From contig JAUXWT010000011.1 of assembly GCA_030681475.1 (NCBI GenBank), positions 124,001-188,000 on the forward strand: a stretch of DNA of 64,000 bases, written 5' to 3'. The position numbers were made by a program, and so were the translations under genes. Source of the DNA: Bacteroidales bacterium. GTDB taxonomy: Bacteria > Bacteroidota > Bacteroidia > Bacteroidales > FEN-979. Below the pieces are notes generated by a model. It searched no databases and was not told the origin of the DNA. It saw nothing but the letters and a program-made list of their open reading frames with translations. This document shows positions 25,648 to 36,180 of the stretch, in pieces (positions within the stretch are counted from its first letter, which is position 1; each line of letters opens with the position of its first letter).

Positions 25648-26232
25648 ATGTACGATTATATCAAAGGTGATCTGGTGGAGAAAAACCCTGCCTACGCGGT
25701 GGTCGAGGTTAACGGTATCGGCTATTTGCTGAATATTTCCCTTCACACTTATACCCAACTTCGCGAAAACGAAAAATGTACCTTGTACACCCATCTGGTG
25801 GTTCGTGAAGATGACATGTTGTTATACGGATTCGCCGATACTGGGGAAAGGGAGCTTTTTCGGCAGTTGATAAGTGTTTCAGGAGTCGGCGTCAACACGG
25901 CGCGCATCATTTTATCTTCACTCTCGCCGGTTGAAGTCATGAAGGCCATTGCCGAAGGAGATGCGCCACTACTCCAGCGGATCAAAGGCATCGGGGCAAA
26001 AACGGCACAACGCATCATCATTGATTTGAAAGATAAGGTTTCGCGCGAATTGATCCCCCACGAAAAATCCGGAATTTCATACAATACAAAGAAGGAAGAA
26101 GCGTTATCAGGATTGATCATTCTGGGCTTCCCGAAGATGATTGCTGATAAGGCATTGGTCAAGATCATCGAATCGGAAGGAACAGGCTTGACGGTGGAAC
26201 AACTGATCAAACACGCGCTCAAGGTATTATAG
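25648..26232 (+). CDS. ruvA: Holliday junction branch migration subunit RuvA
   Basis: 194 residues, standard length. Domain I is the OB fold (1-62, MYDYIKGDLVEKNPAYAVVE, then GIGYLLNIS). Domain II has two helix-hairpin-helix motifs (LISVSGVGVNTARIIL and LQRIKGIGAKTAQRIIIDLKD). Domain III is a short C-terminal helical part that contacts RuvB. As a tetramer it binds the four-way junction and directs RuvB. It is followed 27 bases later by sprA; the order ruvA-sprA-gcvH recurs in Bacteroidota. Confidence 0.97.
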   Translation: MYDYIKGDLVEKNPAYAVVEVNGIGYLLNISLHTYTQLRENEKCTLYTHLVVREDDMLLYGFADTGERELFRQLISVSGVGVNTARIILSSLSPVEVMKAIAEGDAPLLQRIKGIGAKTAQRIIIDLKDKVSRELIPHEKSGISYNTKKEEALSGLIILGFPKMIADKALVKIIESEGTGLTVEQLIKHALKVL

Positions 26233-26259
26233 CGTGAAAGTTCCGGAGGTACAATCACC

Positions 26260-29200
26260 TTGTTAGACTTAGTGAAGAGACACGAATTATACACTTTTAT
26301 CTGCCTGGCCATCCTGGTTACCATCCGGATCCCGGTTTTTTCCGGAGAACCTGCTGATAATTTTGGAATGAGGTTCCTTTTTATTGCGCCCCCCGACAGC
26401 CTCAAAAAGGGGGAATCCGGTTCACTGCCGTATCCATTCGGTGATGAGACCGTGATCCCCGGCCCAGGAAAGGAAAATTCGATCTACCTTAAGAATCCGT
26501 CCAATGTTAAAACCCAGGTCGAATACGACCCCACCACCCGCCAGTATTATTATATCTACAAGATCGGTGAGACGGTTTACCGGATCCCGACTACACTGTC
26601 GTTCGAGGAGTACCAGGATGAGGATATGAAATCCATGATCGACAGATACTGGAAGGAGCGATCAGAAGCGGCAAGCATGGACAATTCGAAGGGTGTCATC
26701 CCTAAAATCCATATCCCCGGAAAAGTTTTCGAAACAATTTTTGGAAATAATACCATAGATATACGTCCGCAGGGTTCGGCAGAGATCGACTTCGGTATCG
26801 TGTCGAACCGTCGCGACGACCCCATGCTCAGCACCCGGCAACGCAGGCAGACCAACTTTGACTTCAACGAGAAGATCCAGATGAACGTGATCGCCAAGAT
26901 CGGCGACAAGATTGAATTCAAGATCAATTACAATACCGAAGCCACCTTTGATTTCGAGAATAAATTGAAATTGAAATATGAAGGCAAAGAGGATGATATC
27001 ATCCAGTTGATCGAAGCAGGTGATGTCAATATGCCTTTAAGCTCAAACCTGATCAGGGGGACAGAGAGTCTTTTTGGCGTCAAAACCAAATTGAGGTTCG
27101 GACGGGTTACCGTTACGGCGCTTTATTCTCAACAGAAAAGCGAGACGAAAAATATTGTTGTTCAGGGTAATGCGCAGACCCAAAAATTCAGGATCAGGGC
27201 TGATGATTATGAAGAGAACAAGCACTTTTTCATCGGGCAGAATTTCAGGGATACTTACAGAGAGGGCACTAGGAAATTACCGGTCGTTACTTCCAACGTA
27301 AACATACTGAAGATCGAAGTTTGGGTGACCAATATCGGCGCCGCGGTTACCGAAAACAGGAACATCGTGGCATTCATGGATCTTGGTGAGTACAATCCTT
27401 ACAATACCCGCCTGTTCACCGGTAATCCAAGTAGAAAATTTACCTCCAACAAGTCGAACAATCTTTTCCAGGTCCTCATGTCAAATGCGACCGATTCGGC
27501 CAAGGTGCGCAATATCAATGCGGTGACCAACTACCTGAAGGGTCCTCCCTTTTTTATGGTTTCGGGTGAGGATTTTGAAAAAGTGGAAAGTGCGCGTAAA
27601 CTTCTGCCGACTGAATTCTCCTACAACCCCAAACTGGGTTTCATCTCCGTAAATTCAGCCCTTAATTCCGATCAAACACTTGCCGTTGCCTACCAGTACC
27701 AGGTGGTGGGGGATACCGCGGTTTATCAGGTCGGTGAATTTTCCGACCAGGGGATCACATCGCCAAAATGCCTGGTGGTGAAATTGCTGAAGAGCACTTC
27801 GCTGAACACCCGGATCCCCACATGGAAACTGATGATGAAAAACGTTTATGCACTGGGCGCTTATCAAGTGCAGCCGACAGATTTTACCATCAACATTTTA
27901 TATTCCGGGAATGCGAATGGCGTACCCACAGCTTACATCACAGAAGGCCGCATCAAGGGAATCCCACTTTTAAGGATACTCAACCTGGATAACCTCAACC
28001 AGCAATTCAATCCGCCGGGCGACGGAATGTTCGACTTTATCGACCAGGCAGCTACACAGGGGGGCACTATCCAGTCGTCGAACGGCAGGATCTTCTTTAC
28101 GGTACTTGAACCCTTTGGCAAAGACCTGCGCGATTCTATTTTTGATCCGGCCAACCCGAAAGCTTCTATGGAACTGGCTGATAAATACTGCTTTGATTCG
28201 TTGTACTCCATGACCAAATCAAATGCCCGGCAGTATCCGGATAAAAACAAATTTGTGCTGGATGGTTTCTATAAATCACAGGCAGGATCGGAAATTTCCC
28301 TCAACGCACTGAATGTTCCTGCAGGTTCTGTCAAGGTCACTGCGGGTGGGGTCCTTTTGCAGGAGAATATTCATTACACGGTCGATTATACCCTGGGCAG
28401 GGTTCGTATCATCAATGACGGGATCCTGGCGTCCGGTACGCCGATCAACATTTCGCTCGAGAGCAATGAGATGTTTAACGTTCAGACCAAGCGGCTGATG
28501 GGCGCGCACATCGACTACAAGATAAACAGGGATTTTGTTATCGGGGCGACTATTTTAAACCTGAATGAACGGCCTCTGACACAAAAGGTGAATTATGGCG
28601 ATGAACCGATGTCGAACACGATATGGGGGATGAACATGTCATACCGCACCAAGTCGAGGCTGATCACCCGTTTCGTCGATGCCTTGCCGCTCATCACCAC
28701 CAAGGCGCCTTCATCTGTTGCGGTGGATGTTGAATTTGCCCAATTCATCCCGGGCCATTCCAAGGCGATCGGAAAGTCAGGAACAACCTACATCGATGAT
28801 TTCGAAGGAGCCAAATCAACCATCGACCTGAAAAATATCGGGAACTGGTTTATGGCCAGTACACCGCAAGGGCAAACAGCTTCGCGCATGTTTCCCGAAG
28901 CTGCGGCAAATACCGGATTATCGTACGGATATAACCGGTCCAAACTCGCGTGGTACAGGGTCGATCCATTGTTTTATGATAAGAATACAAACCTGCTGCC
29001 ACCCAATGTGTCTAACCAGGAATTGTCTAACCAATATGTACGGCAAATCTGGGAAACCGAGATCTTTCCAAACAAGCAACCCTTGAATGGTGTACCGGTT
29101 AACCTCGATGTGCTCAACCTTGCTTATTATCCATCGGAGCCCGGACCTTACAATTATGATGTTACTCCTTCGGCCGTATCAAGGGGATTGAATGCCGATG

Positions 29201-32200
29201 GGACCCTGGCTTCTCCGGAAACCCGTTGGGGCGGGGTGATGCGCAAGGTCGAGACCAGCGATTTTGATGCGACGAACATCCAGTATATCGAATTCTGGAT
29301 GATGGATCCTTTTGTTTACGACTCCCTGAACACCGGGCAGTTGTATTTTAACCTGGGCGATGTTTCAGAAGATATCCTGAGGGATGGGCGTAAAAGCTAT
29401 GAACATGGTTTGCCAACAACGGCTTTGGTAAAGGATGTTGATACCACTATTTGGGGAAGGGTCCCGAAGTTACAGGCGCTCGTTGACGCCTTCGACAACA
29501 CCCCGGCATCGCGTCCTTTCCAGGATGTGGGTTATGACGGATTGTCGGATACTGATGAATTATCCTTCTTTGATTCAACCTATGTTACCAGGGTCAGAAA
29601 CGCCTTCGGTGTTGCCTCCGGGGCCTATAAAAATGCATCTACCGACCCCTCTTCCGATAATTATCATTATTTCAGAGGAACTGATTACGACAACAATCCC
29701 ACCTTCGGCAGTGTATTGAACCGTTATAAAAAATATAACGGGCCGGAGGGAAACAGCCCTACCACGGAACAGTCACCGGAAAGGTATCCGACCATTGCCA
29801 CCACGTTGCCCAACATAGAGGATATTAACAAAGACAATACACTGAGTGAGGCTGAACGTTACTATCAGTATGTGGTTCAGTTACGACGCGATCAGATGCA
29901 ACCCGGCATGAACTACATCACCAATGTGTATCGTGCAAGCAGCATCCCGCTGGCTAATGGACAAAGAGGCAGTGTGAACTGGTACCAGTTTAAAATCCCC
30001 ATCCGGACCCCGGATCAGACCATTGGCAACATCAATGATTTTACCTCCATCCGGTTCATGCGGATATTCTTCAAGAATTTCCAGCGTCCGATCGTTTGCC
30101 GGTTTGCAACACTGGAACTGACACGCGGAGAATGGCGGAAATATAACTACAGCCTGCTTTCGCCGGGTGAATATATCCCTGAAGCCATTCAGAACCAAAC
30201 CCAGTTTGACATTGCAACCGTAAGTATCGAAGAGAACGGTAGCAAACAACCGATCCCATATGTGATACCTCCCGGAATCCAGCGGGAAACCAATTGGGGC
30301 TCAACCAACAATCAGAAACTCAACGAACAATCGATGTCATTTAAAGTGTGCAACCTGGTTGATGGGGATGCACGCGCTGCCTATAAAACCACCGAATTTG
30401 ATTTCCGCCAGTTCAAAAGGCTGAAGATGTTTGTTCATGCCGAACAATCGATCCGCAACCAAAATCTCAAACCCGGTGACCTTACGATCCTGATGCGCAT
30501 CGGTTCCGATTTCACCGAGAATTACTATGAATATGAAATCCCGTTGAATTTTACGCCCTGGGGTACACGGGCCGATAATCCGGATGCGATCTGGCCTACG
30601 GGCAACGAGTTCGACATCGACCTGGAAAGGTTGGTGCAGGTAAAATACGACCGTTTGGTTGCCATGCGCGAACAGGGTAAAACGTTTACGACAGCCACAC
30701 CCTATTCGCAATTTGACGGAAAAAATAAGATCACGGTGGTAGGATCGCCTACCATCAGTGATGTACGCGCCATCATGATCGGAATACGGAACCCTAAAAA
30801 AAGCGCACAGGCATCAGACGATGATGGACAGTCAAAATGTGCCGAAATCTGGGTTGATGAACTCAGGCTCTCCGATTTCAACAAAAACGGAGGATTTGCT
30901 GCAACAGCCAGGGTTGCCGTTGAACTTGCCGACCTGGGGAGGGTACAACTTACAGGCACATACAGCAGTTCAGGGTTTGGAACCCTTGAACAAAAACAGA
31001 CCCAACGACCAATGGAGTCGGTGCTAACATTTGGGTTCGATACGGATCTGGAATTAGGTAAATTTTTCCCGGCAAAAGCCGGCATACGCATCCCCATGCA
31101 CTTCGACTATTCGATGATGCAGATCAGTCCGAAATACGACCCGCTTAATCCTGACCTCTATCTGGCTGATGTCATCAACGCCTATGACTCAAAAAAGCAG
31201 AAAGATTCGGTCAGGCAGCTGACACAAGGGTATTCGCAGACAAAGAATTTCAACCTGATGAATGTCAGGAAAGAGCGGACAGGAACCGCTAAACCAAAGA
31301 TCTACGACATTGAAAATTTCAACGCGAGTTATGCCTATTCCGAAATTTTCCACCGAGATGTCGATATCGCTTACGATCTGAAGAAAAAATATACCGGTGG
31401 GCTTGGTTATAATTATGCCGCCATGCCTAAAAACGTTACCCCGTTCAATCGGGTAAAGGTGTTCAGCAGAACAAAGGCATTTGCGCTGATCAAGGATTTC
31501 AATTTCTATTATCTGCCAAAATCTTTCTCCTTCCGTACCGACATGAACCGCGAATATAACCTGCGGCAATTCAGGAATAAAAGCGAGGCCATCGTACCCA
31601 TGGAGACATTCTATATCAAACGATGGGATTGGAGCCGGACCTTCGATTTTAAATATGATCTGGCAAAGTCGTTCAGAATATCTTTCGTAGCCAATACGCA
31701 GGCGTATATAAACGAACCTCCCGGACTGATCGACCGTTCGAATCGTGACAAAGTCTGGGATGAAATATTTGCCCTCGGAACAAAAAACAACTATAATCAG
31801 GCCGTAAATATTACCTGGGATGTTCCGATCGGGAAAATTCCGGCGCTCGATTTTATCTCTGTCCAGGCCGGATACGTTGCCAATTACCGGTGGACTGCCT
31901 CTCCCATATCTATCCAGGAGCAATATGGAAATTCCATCGAAAATTCCAATTCAAAATCGCTTAACAGCTCTTTGAATATGGTGACGCTTTATAATAAAAT
32001 CCCTTATCTGAAAAAGATAAATCAAAATTCAGCAAATACCCGCGGAAAAAAACCTGAGCCCCCTAAGAAAAAAAACCTGGATAAAAAGGACAGCCTGAAG
32101 GTGGAAAAGAACCGCCCGGATATCGGCAAGATCCTGGTCGAGGGAACACTCCGATTCCTGATGGGAGTACGAACGGCCAAACTTACCTATACCCAGGGGA

Positions 32201-33507
32201 ATGGTATTTTATTGCCGGGTTTCAAACCCAAACCTGTCCTTATTGGAAACGACTGGGGGCAAAATGCCCCCGGGCTTGGCTTTATTTTTGGCAGTCAGAA
32301 CGATATTCGATACCCGGCTTCCACACGTGGCTGGATCACTTCCGATACCCTGCTGAACAATCCCTACCTGAGCAAATTTACGGAGAATCTGAGCGTTAAT
32401 GTCAGCTTTGAACCCATCAAGGATTTACGCATCGAGTTGATTGCCAACAAACAATACTCAAAATCTCACCAGGAGTATTTCAAGGCAAATGCTGCTGGAA
32501 AGTTTAATTCTTATTCCCCGCTTGACCAGGGAAGTTTTTCCACTTCATACCTTATTATCAGCACCGCTTTTGTTTCGGATAACGGGGCAGGGGAGTCACC
32601 TGTTTTTGAAAAAATGAAGCAGTACCGGTTGCAGATCGCTCAACGATATGCCAGCCTGAACCCAAATTCAACAACCATTATTGACTCTACAGGGTTCCCG
32701 CAAGGGTATGGCCCCACCAGCCAGGACGTACTTACATCGGCCTTCCTGGCTGCTTATGCGGGAAAAGATCCTGCAAAGATCAAACTGACTTCATTCCCTA
32801 GCATCCCGTTACCCAACTGGCGGCTTACTTACGACGGGTTAGCCAAGCTGAAGATATTCAAGACATGGCTTCGTACCCTGACGATCACCCATGCCTATTT
32901 ATCAACCTACAGTGTCGGTTCTTTTAACTCCAACATCCTGTACCGTGAAGTAAACGGCATGCCATCGGTCATTGATGATGCAGGGAATTTCATACCGTAT
33001 TTGCAAACAAGTGTGGTTTCCATTACCGAGCAATTCAACCCGCTGATTAAATTTGACTTTGGTTTCATTAACAGTTTGCTTGCCAGCGCTGAAATGCGTC
33101 GCTCTCGCAATATCTCTCTGAGCTTTGTAAACAATCAGCTTACCGAAGTGACCAGCAATGAATTTATCGTTGGCATGGGTTACCGTATAAAAGGGATTCA
33201 CTTCAACTTGTCAGGTGTATTGGGCGGTGGGAAAAAGACCAGAACCAACAGTGACTTGAACCTTAAACTCGATTTTTCCATCCGCAGGAATAAGACCGTG
33301 TTGCGTCGTGTTGATCAGGATATCAATCAGATCTCAGTGGGCCAGCAGGTGATGTCACTGAATTTCTCGGCCGACTACAATCTCAGTCCCAGGTTCAATG
33401 TCAGGTTCTACTTTGATAAAGTGATCAATACCCCATATGTGTCGAACCAGTATCGTACGTCAAACACCAAGGGTGGAATTGCTTTGCGATTCTCGCTGGG
33501 ACAATAG
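26260..33507 (+). CDS. sprA: SprA, type IX secretion outer-membrane translocon
   Basis: 2,415 residues, in the SprA/Sov range (~2,400). SprA forms the very large single-chain outer-membrane barrel through which type IX cargo passes. A signal peptide lies at about 8-28 (YTFICLAILVTIRIPVFSG). The body has repeated long beta-strand stretches, the EFWMMDPF-type SprA motifs in the middle (IQYIEFWMMDPFVYD) and a Lys-rich insert near 1,930-1,960. The C-terminus ends KGGIALRFSLGQ. There is no ATG near the start: TTG 26260 or GTG 26272 both keep the signal peptide. It secretes proteins with C-terminal sorting domains such as those at 45114 and 51011. Confidence 0.95.
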   Translation: MLDLVKRHELYTFICLAILVTIRIPVFSGEPADNFGMRFLFIAPPDSLKKGESGSLPYPFGDETVIPGPGKENSIYLKNPSNVKTQVEYDPTTRQYYYIYKIGETVYRIPTTLSFEEYQDEDMKSMIDRYWKERSEAASMDNSKGVIPKIHIPGKVFETIFGNNTIDIRPQGSAEIDFGIVSNRRDDPMLSTRQRRQTNFDFNEKIQMNVIAKIGDKIEFKINYNTEATFDFENKLKLKYEGKEDDIIQLIEAGDVNMPLSSNLIRGTESLFGVKTKLRFGRVTVTALYSQQKSETKNIVVQGNAQTQKFRIRADDYEENKHFFIGQNFRDTYREGTRKLPVVTSNVNILKIEVWVTNIGAAVTENRNIVAFMDLGEYNPYNTRLFTGNPSRKFTSNKSNNLFQVLMSNATDSAKVRNINAVTNYLKGPPFFMVSGEDFEKVESARKLLPTEFSYNPKLGFISVNSALNSDQTLAVAYQYQVVGDTAVYQVGEFSDQGITSPKCLVVKLLKSTSLNTRIPTWKLMMKNVYALGAYQVQPTDFTINILYSGNANGVPTAYITEGRIKGIPLLRILNLDNLNQQFNPPGDGMFDFIDQAATQGGTIQSSNGRIFFTVLEPFGKDLRDSIFDPANPKASMELADKYCFDSLYSMTKSNARQYPDKNKFVLDGFYKSQAGSEISLNALNVPAGSVKVTAGGVLLQENIHYTVDYTLGRVRIINDGILASGTPINISLESNEMFNVQTKRLMGAHIDYKINRDFVIGATILNLNERPLTQKVNYGDEPMSNTIWGMNMSYRTKSRLITRFVDALPLITTKAPSSVAVDVEFAQFIPGHSKAIGKSGTTYIDDFEGAKSTIDLKNIGNWFMASTPQGQTASRMFPEAAANTGLSYGYNRSKLAWYRVDPLFYDKNTNLLPPNVSNQELSNQYVRQIWETEIFPNKQPLNGVPVNLDVLNLAYYPSEPGPYNYDVTPSAVSRGLNADGTLASPETRWGGVMRKVETSDFDATNIQYIEFWMMDPFVYDSLNTGQLYFNLGDVSEDILRDGRKSYEHGLPTTALVKDVDTTIWGRVPKLQALVDAFDNTPASRPFQDVGYDGLSDTDELSFFDSTYVTRVRNAFGVASGAYKNASTDPSSDNYHYFRGTDYDNNPTFGSVLNRYKKYNGPEGNSPTTEQSPERYPTIATTLPNIEDINKDNTLSEAERYYQYVVQLRRDQMQPGMNYITNVYRASSIPLANGQRGSVNWYQFKIPIRTPDQTIGNINDFTSIRFMRIFFKNFQRPIVCRFATLELTRGEWRKYNYSLLSPGEYIPEAIQNQTQFDIATVSIEENGSKQPIPYVIPPGIQRETNWGSTNNQKLNEQSMSFKVCNLVDGDARAAYKTTEFDFRQFKRLKMFVHAEQSIRNQNLKPGDLTILMRIGSDFTENYYEYEIPLNFTPWGTRADNPDAIWPTGNEFDIDLERLVQVKYDRLVAMREQGKTFTTATPYSQFDGKNKITVVGSPTISDVRAIMIGIRNPKKSAQASDDDGQSKCAEIWVDELRLSDFNKNGGFAATARVAVELADLGRVQLTGTYSSSGFGTLEQKQTQRPMESVLTFGFDTDLELGKFFPAKAGIRIPMHFDYSMMQISPKYDPLNPDLYLADVINAYDSKKQKDSVRQLTQGYSQTKNFNLMNVRKERTGTAKPKIYDIENFNASYAYSEIFHRDVDIAYDLKKKYTGGLGYNYAAMPKNVTPFNRVKVFSRTKAFALIKDFNFYYLPKSFSFRTDMNREYNLRQFRNKSEAIVPMETFYIKRWDWSRTFDFKYDLAKSFRISFVANTQAYINEPPGLIDRSNRDKVWDEIFALGTKNNYNQAVNITWDVPIGKIPALDFISVQAGYVANYRWTASPISIQEQYGNSIENSNSKSLNSSLNMVTLYNKIPYLKKINQNSANTRGKKPEPPKKKNLDKKDSLKVEKNRPDIGKILVEGTLRFLMGVRTAKLTYTQGNGILLPGFKPKPVLIGNDWGQNAPGLGFIFGSQNDIRYPASTRGWITSDTLLNNPYLSKFTENLSVNVSFEPIKDLRIELIANKQYSKSHQEYFKANAAGKFNSYSPLDQGSFSTSYLIISTAFVSDNGAGESPVFEKMKQYRLQIAQRYASLNPNSTTIIDSTGFPQGYGPTSQDVLTSAFLAAYAGKDPAKIKLTSFPSIPLPNWRLTYDGLAKLKIFKTWLRTLTITHAYLSTYSVGSFNSNILYREVNGMPSVIDDAGNFIPYLQTSVVSITEQFNPLIKFDFGFINSLLASAEMRRSRNISLSFVNNQLTEVTSNEFIVGMGYRIKGIHFNLSGVLGGGKKTRTNSDLNLKLDFSIRRNKTVLRRVDQDINQISVGQQVMSLNFSADYNLSPRFNVRFYFDKVINTPYVSNQYRTSNTKGGIALRFSLGQ

Positions 33508-33540
33508 TACCCATCCAGAGGAGGGTTTTGAAAAAAGAAG

Positions 33541-33548
33541 TATTTTTG
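33541..33548 (+). promoter_or_regulatory. -7 element TATTTTTG for gcvH
   Basis: Exact TAnnTTTG match, 22 bases upstream of gcvH ATG 33571, showing that gcvH can be expressed separately from sprA. Confidence 0.5.
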
Positions 33549-33570
33549 AACAAAATAAAACTTAATCCCT

Positions 33571-33951
33571 ATGAAAGTTCCAGCAAATCTCAGGTACACG
33601 AAGGACCATGAATGGCTAAAAGTTGAAGGCGATCACGCTACAATCGGCATCACCGACCATGCCCAGCACGAATTGGGCGATATCGTTTTTATTGAAGTGG
33701 AAACGGTTGGAGAGACCCTTGATAAACATGAGTCTTTTGGTACCATTGAGGCTGTAAAGACCGTTTCGGACATGTTCATGCCTGTTGGCGGGGAGGTGTT
33801 GGAGTTCAATGAGTCTCTGACCACAACGCCTGAGATCATCAACCAGGATCCTTACGAAAAAGGCTGGATTATCAGGATCAAAATGGCTGATGCCGGCGAA
33901 ATGTCCGATTTGCTTGATCCGGCAGAATATCAGGCGCTGATCGGGGGCTGA
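33571..33951 (+). CDS. gcvH: Glycine cleavage system H protein
   Basis: 126 residues, standard length. It carries the lipoyl-bound aminomethyl group between the P, T and L proteins of the glycine cleavage complex. The lipoyl-accepting lysine is Lys63 in FGTIEAVKTVSD; flanking motifs are RYTKDHEW at the N-terminus and GWIIRIKM near the C-terminus. The other glycine cleavage genes are not in this window. Confidence 0.97.
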   Translation: MKVPANLRYTKDHEWLKVEGDHATIGITDHAQHELGDIVFIEVETVGETLDKHESFGTIEAVKTVSDMFMPVGGEVLEFNESLTTTPEIINQDPYEKGWIIRIKMADAGEMSDLLDPAEYQALIGG

Positions 33952-33976
33952 CATACCTTATCCCGGCTATTCATCC

Positions 33977-34366
33977 TTGCTGACATTCCTGAAATATAAC
34001 CTCTGGACGATACTCTGGGGATTGTTCATCATTTTGCTGACATCCCTGCCGGGCATGACGCTTCCCAAAATTCCTCTTTTTCTTCAGCTTTTTCATCCCG
34101 ATAAATTAGTCCACCTGTTTATATTTGGGGTGTTTGTGTTTCTGCAACTCAGGGGTTTTATCCTTCAACCGGTATTCCCGTCGATCAGAAAAAATGCCGT
34201 GATGGTATCTATGTTGATCGGTCTCTCCCTTGCCGCCGGAACGGAACTGCTGCAAAATTACGTTATTCCCCTCCGGATAGGCTCAATCTATGATTTTATA
34301 GCCAATGTTGCCGGATGCCTGGCCGGATGGTGGGTAGCCCGTCATTGCTTTTCCTTTTGGAAATAA
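33977..34366 (+). CDS. VanZ-like membrane protein
   Basis: 129 residues with four transmembrane segments. The family pattern is present: an early SLPGMTLPK loop, DKLVHLFIFG (Asp/His), GTELLQN (Glu/Gln) and SIYDFIANVAG (Asp/Asn). VanZ relatives are linked to glycopeptide tolerance but most are uncharacterised. The start is TTG 33977; no ATG or GTG is available. The gene sits 25 bases after gcvH, and its last 25 bases overlap the end of the convergent uvrC. Confidence 0.8.
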   Translation: MLTFLKYNLWTILWGLFIILLTSLPGMTLPKIPLFLQLFHPDKLVHLFIFGVFVFLQLRGFILQPVFPSIRKNAVMVSMLIGLSLAAGTELLQNYVIPLRIGSIYDFIANVAGCLAGWWVARHCFSFWK

Positions 34367-36165
34367 TGGTAAACGATTGATCCTTTTGCTTTCCCGATCG
34401 TTTCCTGAAGTTCTTCCAGTGAGGCCATCCTGATATTTTTTACCGATTTGAACTTCCAGAGCAGCTTTTGATTGGTGTTGAATCCTATGCCCTGGATTTC
34501 CATAAGCTGTGGCGACATGGTTGCCTTCTCCCTGCGGCGGCGGTGATGGGTGATCCCAAACCGGTGAGCCTCATCGCGCATCTGCTGAATGATCCGCAGG
34601 GTTTCTGATTTTTTATCAAGATACATTGGCAGGGAGTCATTCGGGTAATAGATCTCCTCCAATTTCTTGGCAATCCCGATCACGGTCATTTTTCCCGAAA
34701 GGCCGAGCTTGTTCAGGCTTTTCAGTGTGGCGCTCAATTGCCCTTTGCCGCCATCGACAATGATCAACTGGGGCAGCGGTTTCTCTTCATCCATTAACCG
34801 CTTGTACCGTCGGAAAATGATCTCCTCCATGGAGGCAAAATCGTTGGAGCCTTCAACAGTGTTGATGTTGAAATGACGGTATTCGCTTTTGTCAGGTCGG
34901 GCATTCTTAAAACAGACCATGGCAGCCACCGGACTATCCCCCTGGATGTTGGAATTGTCAAAACACTCGATGTGCGCCGGCACTTCGGTCATGCGCAGGT
35001 CCTTCATCATGGTATCGAGGATTCGGCGTGACTTATGTTCCGGATCAACGAGTTCCTTCTGCTTCTCTTTTTCGAGCTGATAGTATTTCACATTTCGTTC
35101 CGACAAGTCGAGCAGCTTTTTTTTATCTCCTATTTTAGGAACCGTGAAATTCAATCCGGGGATCTCATAATCCAATATAAAAGGAACGATGATCTCGGGG
35201 GAAACGCTTTCAAATCGCTGCCTGATCTCGGTAATGGCGATTGCCAGAAGTTCTTCGGGACTTTCATCCAGCTTTTTGATCATTTCGATGGTATGAACCT
35301 GGATGATGGCGCCATTCATCACTTTCATGAAATTAACGTAAGCGTGCAACCCGGAGCTCACAATGGAAAATACATCCACGTTGTTTATTGTTGGACTTAC
35401 CACGGTCGATCTGCTCTGGTACTTGTCGAGAAGCACAAGCTTCTCTTTGACAAAATGTGCCTTTTCAAATTCCTCGCCGGCCGCGTAAGCCATCATGAGG
35501 ACCCTGAGTTGCTTTGCTACCGTGGTAATGTTGCCTTTGATGATCTCTTTGATCGCCGCAATCGATTCATCGTAGTCTTCAGCGGTTTGATGACCCCCAC
35601 ATGGCCCTTTGCAATTTCCGATATGGTATTCAAGGCACACTTTGAATTTTTTTGCTTTGATGTTCCTGTCAGTCAGGGCCAGCGAACAATTGCGCAACGG
35701 GTACAACTGCCGGCTCAGCTCCAGCAGGGTTTGCATGAGACGCACATTGGCGTAGGGTCCGAAATAAGTGGATCCGTCACGGATCACGTGCCGTGTTGGA
35801 AAAATCCGGGGAAAGGGCTCGTTTTTGATGCAGATCCACGGGAAAGTTTTATCATCCTTGAGGGCGACATTGTAATGGGGCTGGTACTTTTTGATCAGGT
35901 TGTTTTCAAGCAGCAACGCATCCTGTTCCGTCTCAACCACGATATATTTTATATCGGTTATCCTGCGCACCAGCATCTGCACCTTCCCGCTGATCGAGTT
36001 GATCTTGGAAAAATAGGAACTTACACGCTTTCTCAGATCTTTGGCCTTCCCGACATAAATGATCCTGTTCTTCTCATCAAAATACTGGTAAACGCCAGGT
36101 TTGTGAGGCAGGTTCTTCACAATGGGTTCGAGGTGGGAGAAATATTTATTCAGTGATCCGGCCAT
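34342..36165 (-). CDS. uvrC: Excinuclease ABC subunit C
   Basis: 607 residues, normal length. It makes both incisions in nucleotide excision repair. The N-terminal GIY-YIG nuclease is at about 15-100 (KPGVYQYFDEKNRIIYVGKA, then KDLRKRV). A Cys cluster follows at CLEYHIGNCKGPCGG. Next come a UVR UvrB-contact motif near 205-240 and the RNase H-like 3' nuclease (IECFDNSNIQGD...IVDGGKGQLSA). A helix-hairpin-helix region ends the protein (QLMEIQGIGFNTNQKLLWKF). It lies 15 bases downstream of the GT2 gene, so it may be the last gene of a leftward run with three glycosyltransferases. Confidence 0.97.
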   Translation of the reverse strand: MAGSLNKYFSHLEPIVKNLPHKPGVYQYFDEKNRIIYVGKAKDLRKRVSSYFSKINSISGKVQMLVRRITDIKYIVVETEQDALLLENNLIKKYQPHYNVALKDDKTFPWICIKNEPFPRIFPTRHVIRDGSTYFGPYANVRLMQTLLELSRQLYPLRNCSLALTDRNIKAKKFKVCLEYHIGNCKGPCGGHQTAEDYDESIAAIKEIIKGNITTVAKQLRVLMMAYAAGEEFEKAHFVKEKLVLLDKYQSRSTVVSPTINNVDVFSIVSSGLHAYVNFMKVMNGAIIQVHTIEMIKKLDESPEELLAIAITEIRQRFESVSPEIIVPFILDYEIPGLNFTVPKIGDKKKLLDLSERNVKYYQLEKEKQKELVDPEHKSRRILDTMMKDLRMTEVPAHIECFDNSNIQGDSPVAAMVCFKNARPDKSEYRHFNINTVEGSNDFASMEEIIFRRYKRLMDEEKPLPQLIIVDGGKGQLSATLKSLNKLGLSGKMTVIGIAKKLEEIYYPNDSLPMYLDKKSETLRIIQQMRDEAHRFGITHHRRRREKATMSPQLMEIQGIGFNTNQKLLWKFKSVKNIRMASLEELQETIGKAKGSIVYHYFQKEKQ

Positions 36166-36180
36166 GAGGTGCAGCGTATC

